The position numbers and the translations under genes are program-made. Below, piece after piece: positions 10,804-20,865 of a stretch of DNA of 64,000 nucleotides; positions within the stretch are counted from its first letter, which is position 1, and every line of letters starts with the position of its first letter. Below the pieces are notes generated by a model, which saw only the letters and a list, made by a program, of their open reading frames with translations, was not told the origin of the DNA and made no database searches. Source of the DNA: Tigriopus japonicus (Eukaryota; Arthropoda; Copepoda; Harpacticoida; Harpacticidae); assembly GCA_010645155.1 (NCBI GenBank), contig JAAGOF010000251.1, positions 1,495,360 through 1,559,359 on the forward strand, read 5' to 3'.

Positions 10804-13248
10804 ATTCCTCAAGAATAGGATCCAAAAAGTTATTCAAGTACCCACGTGTGTTCTCTACATTTTGTACCAACCGATTTTGAAATTGAGAGCCAGGACTCAA
10901 ACTCACGTCGTAAACGAAAACGAATTGATTTGATCCGTTTCCTCCATGAAATGAGTTTTTAATGCTTGTGAGCACTATTTACTTAAATTTAAGAATATCA
11001 TATTGTCAAGAATAATAGAAATAAAAACCAAGCATGAATAATATTAATCGTACAATTTCAAGGAAAGGTTTAGTAAGTGATCTTCCCCCGAAGCTTGTGC
11101 GGGTACAAAACACCAAAACAACTTCCACAACAAAAAAACGTAGAATTTACAGAAAAAGCAAACTTTTGCGGAAGTTTCCCGTTTTAGACTCACGCAACCT
11201 TCAGAATCCGTTAGTGAAATTATTGGTAAGAGTACAAGATAACTGGGTACACCGGATAACTGGGTTCAGCGGAAACCTTTGTACAAGAAGATTCAGTACA
11301 AGATAACTGGGTATACCAGATAGTTGGGTGCTTTGGATAACTGCATAAACTGGATGGGAAAACTGGTAAAAATGGAAAAGTGAGTGTCAGGATGATGGAT
11401 GTTAGAAAAAGATTGTTTGAAATAGACTGAAGGCAACTATGTTAAATTGCTGTTCTCAAAACGTTTTTGAAAGCATTAAAAATATATCCTTCAGGTTTTG
11501 GCTCGAAGATTGATGTGATAAACACGCCAAGTCCTTGAATAAACTTTTCACAATTGAGGGGTCTAAAGACGTGTTTGCCATTTTGCCGGATTTTTTGCCA
11601 CGGTTTATAGAACGGTGCCACGACAAATATGGTCAATAATCCATGACTCAGATAATTTTGTGTTCCCTCTTAACTGGTTTGCCCACTTATCCAGTGTACC
11701 CACTTACTCGGTGTACCAGTATCTTTTACTAAATCTTCCTGTATTGAGTTTTCCATTGTACCTAGTTATCCAGTGTACCCAATTATCTTGTACTGAATCT
11801 TCCTGTACCGAGTTTTCCGCTGTACCCAGTTATCCGGTGTAGCGAGTTATCTTGTGCTGAATCTTCCTGTACCGAGTTTTCCGCTGTACCCAGTTTTCCA
11901 GTGTACCGAGTTTTCCGCCGTACCCAATTATCCAGTGTTGAGTTATCCCATGTACCGAGTTATCCTGGAACCAACCTCAACACCTGGGGCGTTTGAATGG
12001 GACGCATGGCAAAGGGCAATCATCCTCGGAGCCAACAGTTACGGGTATTTGTGTACTCAAATCATTGGAGGCCGTCTCACCGAGATCTACAGAGTCAAGC
12101 AAATCTATGGATTCGGATTGCTTGGTAGTGGTATTCTTACGGCTATTTCACCCTTAGCAGCCTATCAGCATCCTAACCTCTTGGTAGCCGTGCGAGTTGG
12201 CATTGGGCTTCTAACTGGTGTCACTTTTCCATCACTTCATGCCATGACTGCTCGATGGGTTCCGGTGGAACGACGGAGCCGCTTCATCTCGAGAAGTTAT
12301 TTCGGCTCCACATTTGGCCTTATTATCATTTTCCCCATGTGCGCCTTCATTGTTTCATGGTGGAACTGGGAAGGTGCATTCTACCTAAATAGTTTAATCA
12401 CAACTGTCTGGTTTGTCATTTGGTGGATGTTGGTCTTTGACTCTTCCAAAGATCACCTGAGAATCAGCTCGAATGAATTGGAATATCTCACTACTTCTAT
12501 TGGGCGAGAAGCAGGGCTAGAAGACAATCAACCTCCGGTTCCGTGGATATCCATAATAACTTCCATTCCGTTTTTGGGATTTTTAATGACTGACATGGCA
12601 AACACCTTTGGCACTAACGTTCTTATCAGTAATGGACCCACTTACCTGAGCTTTATGTTTAACTTGGATCTCGGCCTTAATGCCATAGTTTCTGGTCTTC
12701 CCATGCTGTGCAGGTATTTCGGCGGTGTGCTTCTCAGTCTCCTATCTGATCGTTTAATAAGTAAGAAAATCCTTAGCGTGACCAATACCCGGCGGATTTT
12801 CAACTCTTTATCACAATTAACGCCAGCTATTTGCATGGCGTGTCTCTACTTTGCCCATTGTGATTGGATAGGGGTTCTAATTCTTCTTTGTGTGGGCATG
12901 TTCTTCAATGGAGCTTTATCGTCGGGCCATTTTTCAAGTCATGTGGACTTGGCGCCAAATTTCGCGGGCACCCTTCTTGGAATCAGTAACACGTTTGCTG
13001 GAGGTTTGATGGGCTTCGCGGCCCCATTGGTCGTGGCAGCCATCACTGAAGAAATGACGTTAAGTTCATGGATCATCGTTTTCTCTCTAACAGCTATTAT
13101 AAATGTAGTTGGAAACATATTTTACGTTGTTTTGATTTCGGGGAAGACACAACACTGGAATCATCCCAACCAAACCCCACAGTCTGCTGAAAATGACCCA
13201 GCCTCCCTTCCATTTCAGACATACAGTAATGCCTTGCATAGGAGATGA

Positions 13249-14442
13249 AGCGCCAAGGGGGGCTCAAAAATATTCAAGAACCTCTGGTTTAGACGTTTAG
13301 ACATTTAATCACTACTTTAGTTAGTAGTGTAGTAACACTTACACTGTTCATCAAATTTGGCCTTGTCTTGGATTTGAATCCCTTAGGTTTTTAATGGAAA
13401 AAGTGTGTTCAACTTTTTGGTCTTTTTCGTCCAATCAACTATATTTCTCCTCCAAAGCTTTATCAAGGGGGTAATAAAAGCTCATATGTTTTGTCTGCAC
13501 TAAGGCATGCTGCAAGCATGCTTCCATTATTGACTTCAAGCGTATGCCAAGCCTTCTAGAGCATTTCTTACCAAATTTTGGGTTAAAACATCTAATACGT
13601 AGAAGCTGACATTCATATGGCGTCATTTTAGAAACCTGAAAACGCTAAAAAGACGCAGAAAGGATGGAAGTCGCTGTATGAAGTATGCTTCAAAGCATGA
13701 ATCTCCAAACACAAAACATATGACCTAAAGTCTCCTATATGTTGAAAAATATTTCAAGACGCCACAAAGACAATTGTATGTTCAAAACTATTTGTCATAA
13801 TGTCTGTTTCACTTTTCCGGATTTTCAATTTGCCTTGTCCAATTAAAAATAGCACACAATAGAAAATGACAAAACCTTCATATTTTGCATTTCACTAAAT
13901 GTATTTGAGATATTAACCTTCAAAGTCAATGCCCTTCTTTGTTCTTCAAACAGCACACTAATTGCTTGAGAACTAAAGGCAACCATTCAACGAATATCCT
14001 TGACCCACTAGTTACTGGATTAAAACCAATATGAAAAGAGATCTTATTCACGAGAAACCCTAATTCTAAAAGAACCTTTCTCACAATATGAACTCATTGT
14101 TTACTTTAAACTTCCCTGAAAAAATACCTATGATTTTTAAGTTATAAGATGTGCTTATCTTTTTAACGAAAAAACAGTAAAGCAATATGATAAATGGAAC
14201 ATCCAAATTTCTTCATAAAACCAATCCGTACTGAGGGCCTTGAAATGAAATAGAGAAAGCTCTCATTGGTCAACCAATTGCTCGAGGTCAAACCTTCTGT
14301 TGTCATGAAAGCACTCATAACAAACAAGATTAAGATCGGAAAGCCTTGAATGAAAAAAAAACTTGTAGCTGACGTTCACTTACGTTTTTGACAAGGAAAA
14401 GCTTGGAAATCGCTCAGATCATGTAGTCGCATTTGCTTGACA
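13249..14442. other. Transporter 3' flank and spacer, nothing recognised
   Basis: AT-rich DNA between the transporter stop codon and the Ly6-like start. No additional exon, RNA gene or element terminus was recognised. The proximal promoter of the Ly6-like gene must lie at its right end, but no clear TATA box was seen. Confidence 0.5.
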
Positions 14443-17400
14443 ATGGAGTGGTTTGTAGTGATTGGTGCTCTCCTCTTGAGTGTCACTCATGTCACTTTAG
14501 GACTCTGGTGTTTCCAATGTTCCGAGTTTGTGGCTGATCAGGAGAAGGCATGTCCCACGCCCACGACCAATCACACCCTTTGGTCTCGGAACACAAATAA
14601 GTATTATGAGATCACGGGATCTCAACGTAGTTGTGCCGTGGGTTATTCCAACACCACTGGAAGAGTTTATTATCAGGTAAATATCAAAAAGATGACTCAA
14701 AGGTTAAAATTACTTAATATCAAAAAGGGATTTAAAGAACTAACATACATGTATATTCGTTTACAAATAACGTTGGCAAGCTATTGTTTAGTATAGCTCA
14801 AACCTCCTTTTCATTCTTGGTGATTGGCCTTTAAGTAACTAGTGAAATATTCAGACGTGAATACCTTGAATGGATTTTGCCTTTGATACTAGTCTCTCAA
14901 AAGTACCAACCATGTCGAATGAGTTGAAAATATGTACGAATTTAAAAAGGACAATTTTTTCAAAGAACTATTTAGTTTATCCCTGCTGGATTATTCTTAT
15001 TATTTGGCATTTGGATATTGAGAGTTCCAACAACGAAAAAATGCATCAGTAATAAACTTGAGCCCACTTCTGCTTTGACATTGCTTCTTTATGAACTTCT
15101 AAGTTTAATCATTGCTGATGCACTCGCTTGTTGCGGTGTTGATTTGATTGGAAACATTTATTTGACTAATCTCTAGTAAAGGCTGGTCTACACATGAAAC
15201 ATTTTGGCTAGATTATTTGTCAAATATTCCGAAAATGTTTGGTGTTTGCCAAATGTTTCCATTCTGTTGCTTCTACACGTGAACGTGGAGTTTGTCAAAT
15301 ATTTTTCCCCTTGGCCAAAGTGTTGCCCATTTTTTCAAATTGTTTCAAACTGGCACTGCCGAAAACTGTTTGAAAACCAGTCACCTTTAGCAGAGTCCCG
15401 TAATTTAGACAGTGAATTGTATACTGCCACATATTGTCACTTTTCAACGACTTTTTTTTTCAATCTTGCTTTCTGTCCAAGACTTTTTTCTTTCCTTCAG
15501 TGTCATTTAATTTGGCTGGAAGGTCTTACGCGTGAAGCCACGCTATGGACATTGACAATATCTACTGTCATTTTCAGTCATTTTCTTGTCCCCCCCAACC
15601 ATTTTAAGACCTCTACTCTCCATTGGCATTTGGTGTTGTCGAGTTGGGTTTGGGTGAACATTGGCAGTTATAACTGCCACTTGGCAACGTTGCTACCTTG
15701 TAAACTCCTCCGAACCTGTCAGTTGACGCATTTGAGACGTGACTAGTCTATAACACTGCCAACTGATTATCGATGACTTTTGATGTCGTACATTTCCGTG
15801 GATCCTTGCAATCTTTCACAAATGACGTTCAATTTTGGTGATCTTGATGCCAAAAGTTAGAGGATCATTGTTTTGTTCTTCAATCCATTAATTTGAAACT
15901 TTTTACTTAACAATAATCGTTTCGTGATTAGACACCCTGCATGCATCGATGTGTATTTCGATTGTCGACCAGAAAAAGTTAGCCAAAGGACAAATAATTT
16001 TTCAACATGTTCAAAGTCAGAAATATTTGACAAACAGAAAATAATATTTGCCATCAAGCTAATTTTGTCTTGGATTTGACCAAATATTTGCCGTTTTGTT
16101 TCACGTGTAGACCAGCCTTAATCGACAAGCCTATCGTGAAAAACTGTCTTCAGACAAGTTCCCCAAAGGTCTGATATTTTCTCTCATGTTTTTTTGTGGC
16201 CAACAATTGGGACAATCCATCAAGATCATTTCCACTCTTTGAATGCTCTTCCACACTTTAATGAGGAATGATTAGCAGGGCCACCAGATTAATGTAAATT
16301 ACATTTTCAATGTTATTACAAAAATCTTCAATTTTTGTCAAAAAATGTGGGAAAATCGCCTGTTCCGTTGAAAATTTTCTGGAAAAAGGTAGTTTATCAG
16401 TCAAAATCAAAATTTGGAAACAAGTTGTTACTACATATTATTACATCAAAAATATTCAGTTTATATTCGGGCCCACCATATATTCGTAAATTAAGTTTTA
16501 CATTGCATGTATTCAGTTTATCAGCTATTCCAAACTATAAAGTGCAATTTATCAGAAAAGTGATATTAAAATTACAAAAAAATCTGATTTCGTTGCGCAT
16601 TTGCATTCTTTCTCAAAATAATTGCAAAAGATAGTACATTTTTTGGTAATTATGTTTAAAAAAATTGGTGTTTCTGATGATTAAATTGGATACTACTTGA
16701 TTAACCAGAGATAATAACTTACTTTTTTGGTCCACTCAACTGTTGGCTTCATTTTCCTTATTGTTCCATTTACAATGTTACGCAAAAGCATACACAAGTG
16801 ACTACTTTCACAGGGTGGTTGGTAAAAGATGAGACACTTCAAAACTACGAGTGCTATCTGTAAATGCCGAATCTGGCATCTGACGTTACACTTCTTCTTT
16901 TGGAACCAAATTGTGGGATGAAATTCAGCATCACAAAAACAATTATGATTAAGATCTAATGTAATGAAACAATTTTGGCATTCAAGAAGTAACGTGCGTA
17001 AAATGCAATTAGTTGTCTCGATTTTTCCATGCTGCCTTGTATTTCTGTTGCAGTCAAGTGTAACAAGTACCGAATGTGAAAGTACTCGGTTCCAAACTCG
17101 AATCGTGGCCAATCTACAATCTGGACAAGCGGGTGGAATCGATGGGACCGTTAGTTGTTGCTATGAGGATGGTTGTAATTGGAATGGAACGGTGGCCACA
17201 TCCGGTCTTTCTTACGATGGATACAGCAATCGGTTTTCTCTTAAAAGTGCCGCCACTGTAGCATTGACAAACTCTGGATGGGAAGATTGGATGTATATTC
17301 TCTTGGGATGCATTCTGCTCTTGCTTCTTTTGCTGTTTTGCTGCTGTTGCTGTTTCTTCTGTTGTTGCCGGTGAGTTCCCTTTTTTTTTTAGCTGAAGCT

Positions 17401-18333
17401 CATTGGAACATGTAACAAGTGGAACACTTTCAGTAAGAAGAAAAGAGACAAGGATGCAGCAGAAGGAAATGAGGAATACCTGGGATATTACTATCGAGAC
17501 AGACACACTGGAGATTCTGCCAAGAGTAAAGGAGTTCCACGAAGGATCATGGTGGCAAGCGCTGAAAAAGAACCGGAAATCAAGGTTTTTTCCAATCGGG
17601 ATCACGAGCGATACTCAGCAATAGATCGTCGGATTTATCAAAGGTAGTGGCCATATGGCTCATTACCAGATGTAAAGTTGAAAAGTTGTCAATTGAAACT
17701 GTTCTGACACTTTTTTTGGCTTTTTTGCCCGAAAAAAACTCTTGGTATGAGTTTAACAAACTTTTCACACATGTTAGAGATGTTGCAGGGTAAACAAACT
17801 TTTTGCATTTATTAGACTTAAAACGCTTTTCTGACATTTGAGGTAGGCGAAAAGATTCAGGCAAAAGAATAAACCACCCTGAGAAAAGATGAACTTTTAC
17901 TTCTCATGAACAGTTTTTTTTCATTGACCCATGTGATGGAATGTTTTAAGTTAGTCACTAAAACCCAACTTTTTTGCCTCGACTCATTTTCTTTGACAAG
18001 TGAATGGAAATTGCTAATATTTATGCCTATTTTAGGACCATTCCTGATAGTTCGGCGAATTCAGATTACAACAGTCGTGGATCGACTCCTGTGCGAGATT
18101 CAGATGGATACGATAGTTACAACAAAAATCGGATTGCCGCGATTTCTCGCGAAGTTTTCGACAACGATGAATTCAAACAAGCAAATGCAAAGGTCAATCC
18201 TGGAGATAAGCCTGAAACCCGCAGAAAGCACCTGGAATGGCAACAAGTTTGGTCCAAGGGCGAGCCCATGAAGGATCGCGATTACGAAAAATTCCCTAAT
18301 GCTAATCCATTTAGATTCTCAGAAGATTTGTGA
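14443..18333 (+). CDS. Ly6/uPAR-like single-pass membrane protein with poly-Cys juxtamembrane cluster
   Basis: Four coding exons: 14443-14676, 17054-17370, 17434-17643 and 18036-18333. All have GT-AG introns and matching phases, giving 353 codons (352 aa). Residues 1-20 are a signal peptide (MEWFVVIGALLLSVTHVTLG). The ectodomain begins LWCFQCSE and closes CCYEDGCNWN, the Ly6/uPAR (three-finger) layout. A membrane segment spans about residues 158-173. It runs straight into CCCCCFFCCC (174-183), eight Cys in ten residues, then basic RKKKRDKD. The roughly 170-residue cytoplasmic tail is hydrophilic, with Tyr and Ser/Thr-Pro sites and no known domain. Most Ly6 proteins are GPI-anchored, so a transmembrane form with a long tail is unusual. 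The partner is unknown. The start was chosen as the first ATG before the signal peptide. The Ly6 class call is good; the function is not assigned. Confidence 0.82.
15180..16118. mobile_element. PIF/Harbinger-type non-autonomous element, 939 bp
   Basis: The ends are AGGCTGGTCTACACATGAAA and, inward from the right, AGGCTGGTCTACACGTGAAA, 19 of 20 matching. Both sides abut TAA (15177-15179 and 16119-16121), the 3-bp TWA duplication of PIF/Harbinger. It lies in intron 1 of the Ly6-like gene. The interior has no recognisable transposase; the open frame at 15204-15746 resembles nothing and is taken as chance. Confidence 0.83.
16276..16676. mobile_element. hAT MITE, 401 bp, in Ly6-like intron 1
   Basis: The left end CAGGGCCACCAGATT and inward-read right end CAGAAACACCAATTT share the pattern CAG-x3-CACCA-x-ATT. 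The flanks ATGATTAG (16268-16275) and ATGATTAA (16677-16684) agree at 7 of 8 bases, a slightly decayed hAT duplication. A diverged partial copy of the family occurs at about 60290-60480. Confidence 0.72.
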
Positions 18334-19140
18334 ATCATTCATGTTTGCTCAAATAGAATTATACTACATTTATTTAAAGAAATTGGCATTTTTATGAGCA
18401 AATTTGTAGCATTGAAAACTATTTCTCGACTTTGAAAGTATTTGGAACATCCTTGCAGAACTACATTTCCCTCACGTTGCAGATTAAGGAGCAGGCAACC
18501 TCAAAAGTCAGCTTTCAAGCTCAAGAACAGGCCCATGATAATGTAGAATTGTATGGGCATGTGTTTGAAAATTGGCGAATGTCCCAATGCTTTCGAGGCT
18601 AATTGGACAAAAACTCAAAATGACGTGTAACCTGGAAGCTCTGAATTTTGAATTTAGATGCATGAGTCGAGAATAGAAATAACAAGTATTTCAGACATCG
18701 ATTCCGATGGCCATGATGGATAGGTTGATACAATATTCAATCATCAAATAGCTCGGATGACCTTTCCGCCTCAAGTTGTGTGAGGTACTATTCGACTCGT
18801 ACTACTTCCCTTCACAAACAAACAAGCCTGGCCTTTTTGGCCGCGGTCTTAAGAGCAGAAAACGAAGCCAAGTAAGTTCATCCGGAAGCATTTTCGGGGC
18901 CAAGTGCCAAGTTGAGCGGGGAAGATTAAGCTCAATTTCAAAGAGGCACAGCTTTATTTTGAAGCGCAAATGTGAAAGCATCAGACGAATTGTCTCTCAT
19001 TGCCAAGTGGGAGATTGTGCTCAAGTGAACAAGGACAACCGTGCTCAAACATGCGAAGGAGTGTTAGCTACTGAGACTATGTCGTGATCTTGGTTCAATC
19101 AGGTCTGGTTGTGATTCATAGAGGCCTGATCAGTATTGAA
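18334..19140. other. Spacer between two plus-strand membrane-protein genes
   Basis: It contains the 3' end of the Ly6-like gene and probably the promoter and 5' UTR of the next gene. An open frame at 18776-19087 is Ser/Arg/Lys-rich, has no family resemblance and ends before the next start; it may be 5' UTR. Confidence 0.4.
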
Positions 19141-20812
19141 ATGGCCAACCAGGTGCCATTCCTGGAGGCGGCCATGGCCATGTCGGCCATGATGATTGTT
19201 CTGATCTTCATCTTGCTCATTTACTGTTTTATTCCGGCTTATCGGACCTTCAAGAGACGACAAGAACTCATCGAGAACTACTGGGAGATTGATCCACGAT
19301 GGAGCGATGACAAGTTCATGTTCTCGCCCAAGCTTCCAAGCGATTACATGAAGGACAAAAAATATTCTCGATTAGCTTGCAGTCGATCGTCAAGGTGAGG
19401 AAGGCTTTTTGGGTCCTAATAGGTTCTAATATGGCAGACCTAATCTGTATTTTGATGTTGATATTGTTACATTAGTTTTGAAAGTGATCAAGTTCTCGGT
19501 TGACACTTTTCGGTGACTTCAAGTTTTTTCTACATACTATTCTGAATGATTGTGAATGCTTATAAGGTAACTAAACATGGTGTTAGATTTATCAATTCAA
19601 AAAATGCAATTCGCAAAAAAACGAGTTAAATCAATCATAAGTGAATTGTCTGTAGCAAAAGCAATTTAATGAAATTTTGTATAGTACCGTTTTCACTTGA
19701 AGTATTGCAAAACAATTTTCTCAGTTCCTTCTATATTCATTTTAGCATTTAAAGTTTTGATGAAAAGCTCAAAAACCTTCAAAAATATGGCCAAACGCCA
19801 ACAAAATATTAGAAGAGCCTGTAATATTCCTTTACAATCGAAGGCCAACGAGAAAAGTTGCTTGGCGGATGGAAATAAAAAAGATTGCACCAAATTGAAA
19901 TTACCTGGTCGTTTCCATAGCTGTTTTTGCCCTTTCGTGAAAACACAATAATGCATTCTCGGTGAGAAACTCCTCGTAAACAAGTCTTCCAAGGGCTATC
20001 ATGTCAAGGAAGTTTTCTCTTTGCCCTCTTTTTCATGGACCACCCTGATCAATTCCAACTTTTGGTTCCATTCCAGCGTTCGAACGCAAGCCACAGAACT
20101 GACCGAAATCTTGGAGTTCTCGTCTGTGGTGACAATACAAGAAGAGGATGAAAGTTCCCCACCAGAGTTGGAAGAGATCCCACCTTCCATGTTAAATGGA
20201 CCATCCCAGTCGTCGGTAGATATTGAGCAACCTCCGGTTGTTCCATCAACTGCAAAACGACTCAAAAAGAAACCTGTCCCACCAGAAACGCTTGAGAAGC
20301 CACCAAAAGCTGACAATCAACCGCCTCCAGTACTCCAAGTTCCAGTTCCAATTATCAAGAGTCCCATGATTGAGAGTGAGAAACTTTCCCCGCCAAGGAA
20401 AGGATTGTCGACGGAAAGTAGTGTGACAACTGAATCCGAAGTGTCTTCCGAGAATTCCATGACCTCGAGAACGTTACTTATTTCCAAAGATGCCGTTCCA
20501 AAAAAAGTTCCTTCACCGCAAAAATTGGCTCAGGTACCAAAGCCCAAACTTGTGACTCCTCAAGTCAAAGAGGCAACTCCAAAACCAACCAAAGCTCAAA
20601 GTGTGGCGCCAAAAAGTGAAGAAGTTCCACCAATTAATGCTAAACCACCATCCAAACCAAAGAAAAAGAAGAAGACCACCATTACAACCGCTATCTTGGA
20701 TAAGAAAAATCAGCCAAAAATCGCGGTTACACCAAGTGGTCCAACGACCAAAGACAATGGAGGGCCTAAAACTACAAAATCTTCTTCTGTTGTTACCAAA
20801 CCCAAATCTTGA
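19141..20812 (+). CDS. Unknown single-pass membrane protein with Pro/Lys-rich disordered tail
   Basis: Two coding exons, 19141-19394 and 20077-20812, joined by a GT-AG intron in phase 2, give 330 codons (329 aa). The protein starts MANQVPFLEAAMAMSAMMIV. A membrane segment covers roughly residues 12-33, followed by a basic stop-transfer stretch (FKRRQE) and a short folded-looking part (ELIENYWEIDPRWSDDKF). The remaining ~240 residues are low complexity, rich in Pro, Lys, Ser and Glu (for example KPPSKPKKKKK), and almost surely disordered. No known domain was recognised. The ATG at 19141 was chosen as the first in frame before the membrane segment. The splice phase and long open second exon support a real gene. 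It converges on the sphingomyelinase gene, with stop codons 53 bp apart. Confidence 0.68.
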
Positions 20813-20865
20813 TTTTTTAAATGAAAAAAGGGATGTTGAATATGCTCGGTAATGAAGTCTTAAAC

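Larger units (their letters stand above)
8908..11231. mobile_element. Nested element, 2324 bp, with 162-bp inverted arms and a THAP remnant
   Basis: It is inserted in the left arm of the Foldback-like element. GTACAAGATA flanks both sides (8898-8907 and 11232-11241), a 10-bp direct repeat. The element starts TCTTACC and ends GGTAAGA. Just inside are inverted arms at 8941-9102 and 11049-11211 that are about 98% identical (I count one 1-base indel and two substitutions). Between them lies a truncated THAP zinc finger (10429-10635) and, nested again, a hAT element (9252-10408). The THAP domain suggests P-element ancestry, although P elements normally make 8-bp duplications. A Mutator-type relative is the alternative. 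Confidence 0.75.
8783..11972. mobile_element. Foldback/MULE-like element, 3190 bp, 9-bp TSD, in SLC17 coding sequence
   Basis: The ends are GGTTCCAGGATAACCGGGTA (left) and, read inward from the right, GGTTCCAGGATAACTCGGTA; 27 of the first 30 bases match. Both flanks carry AACCTCAAC (8774-8782 and 11973-11981), a 9-bp duplication. The inverted arms consist of degenerate tandem units of about 16 bp of the type GGATAACTGGGTACACC, at 8783-8907 and 11242-11340 (left arm, now split by a nested insertion) and about 11660-11972 (right arm). Tandem-repeat inverted arms with a 9-bp duplication are the hallmark of Drosophila Foldback elements, which are related to Mutator. No Mutator transposase is visible inside. 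Open frames in the arms are just the repeat translated. Confidence 0.82.
7302..13248 (+). pseudogene. SLC17-type (sialin-like) transporter gene split by two transposons
   Basis: This is an MFS anion/phosphate-type transporter of the SLC17 family, expected in plasma or vesicle membrane. Coding pieces are 7302-7444, 8669-8782 and 11982-13248. Piece 1 holds TM1 (ending NLNVLIVTMV). Piece 2 is the extracellular loop with an N-glycosylation site (NNTF). Piece 3 carries the rest: GYLCTQIIGG, the signature around FPSLHAMTARWVPVERRSRF, and about ten more membrane segments. The gaps are a hAT element (7445-8660) and a Foldback-like element (8783-11972), each bounded by one extra copy of its target duplication. 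Leaving out the elements and duplicate copies gives 1524 nt, exactly 508 codons with no stop, close to the family's usual length. There are no introns in the coding part, unusual for this family. Without removal of the insertions (they lack clear splice sites), no full protein can be made. The transporter identity is strong; the exact substrate is unknown. Confidence 0.88.

Noticed and set aside
11615..11960. Open frame leading into the transporter (apparent N-terminus from 11854)
   Set aside because: This is the Foldback-like arm translated (repeating SFPLYPV-type units). The real N-terminus lies at 7302-7444 and 8669-8782.
15204..15746. 180-codon open frame inside the PIF/Harbinger element
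   Set aside because: No resemblance to Harbinger transposase or its Myb-like partner; low coding character.
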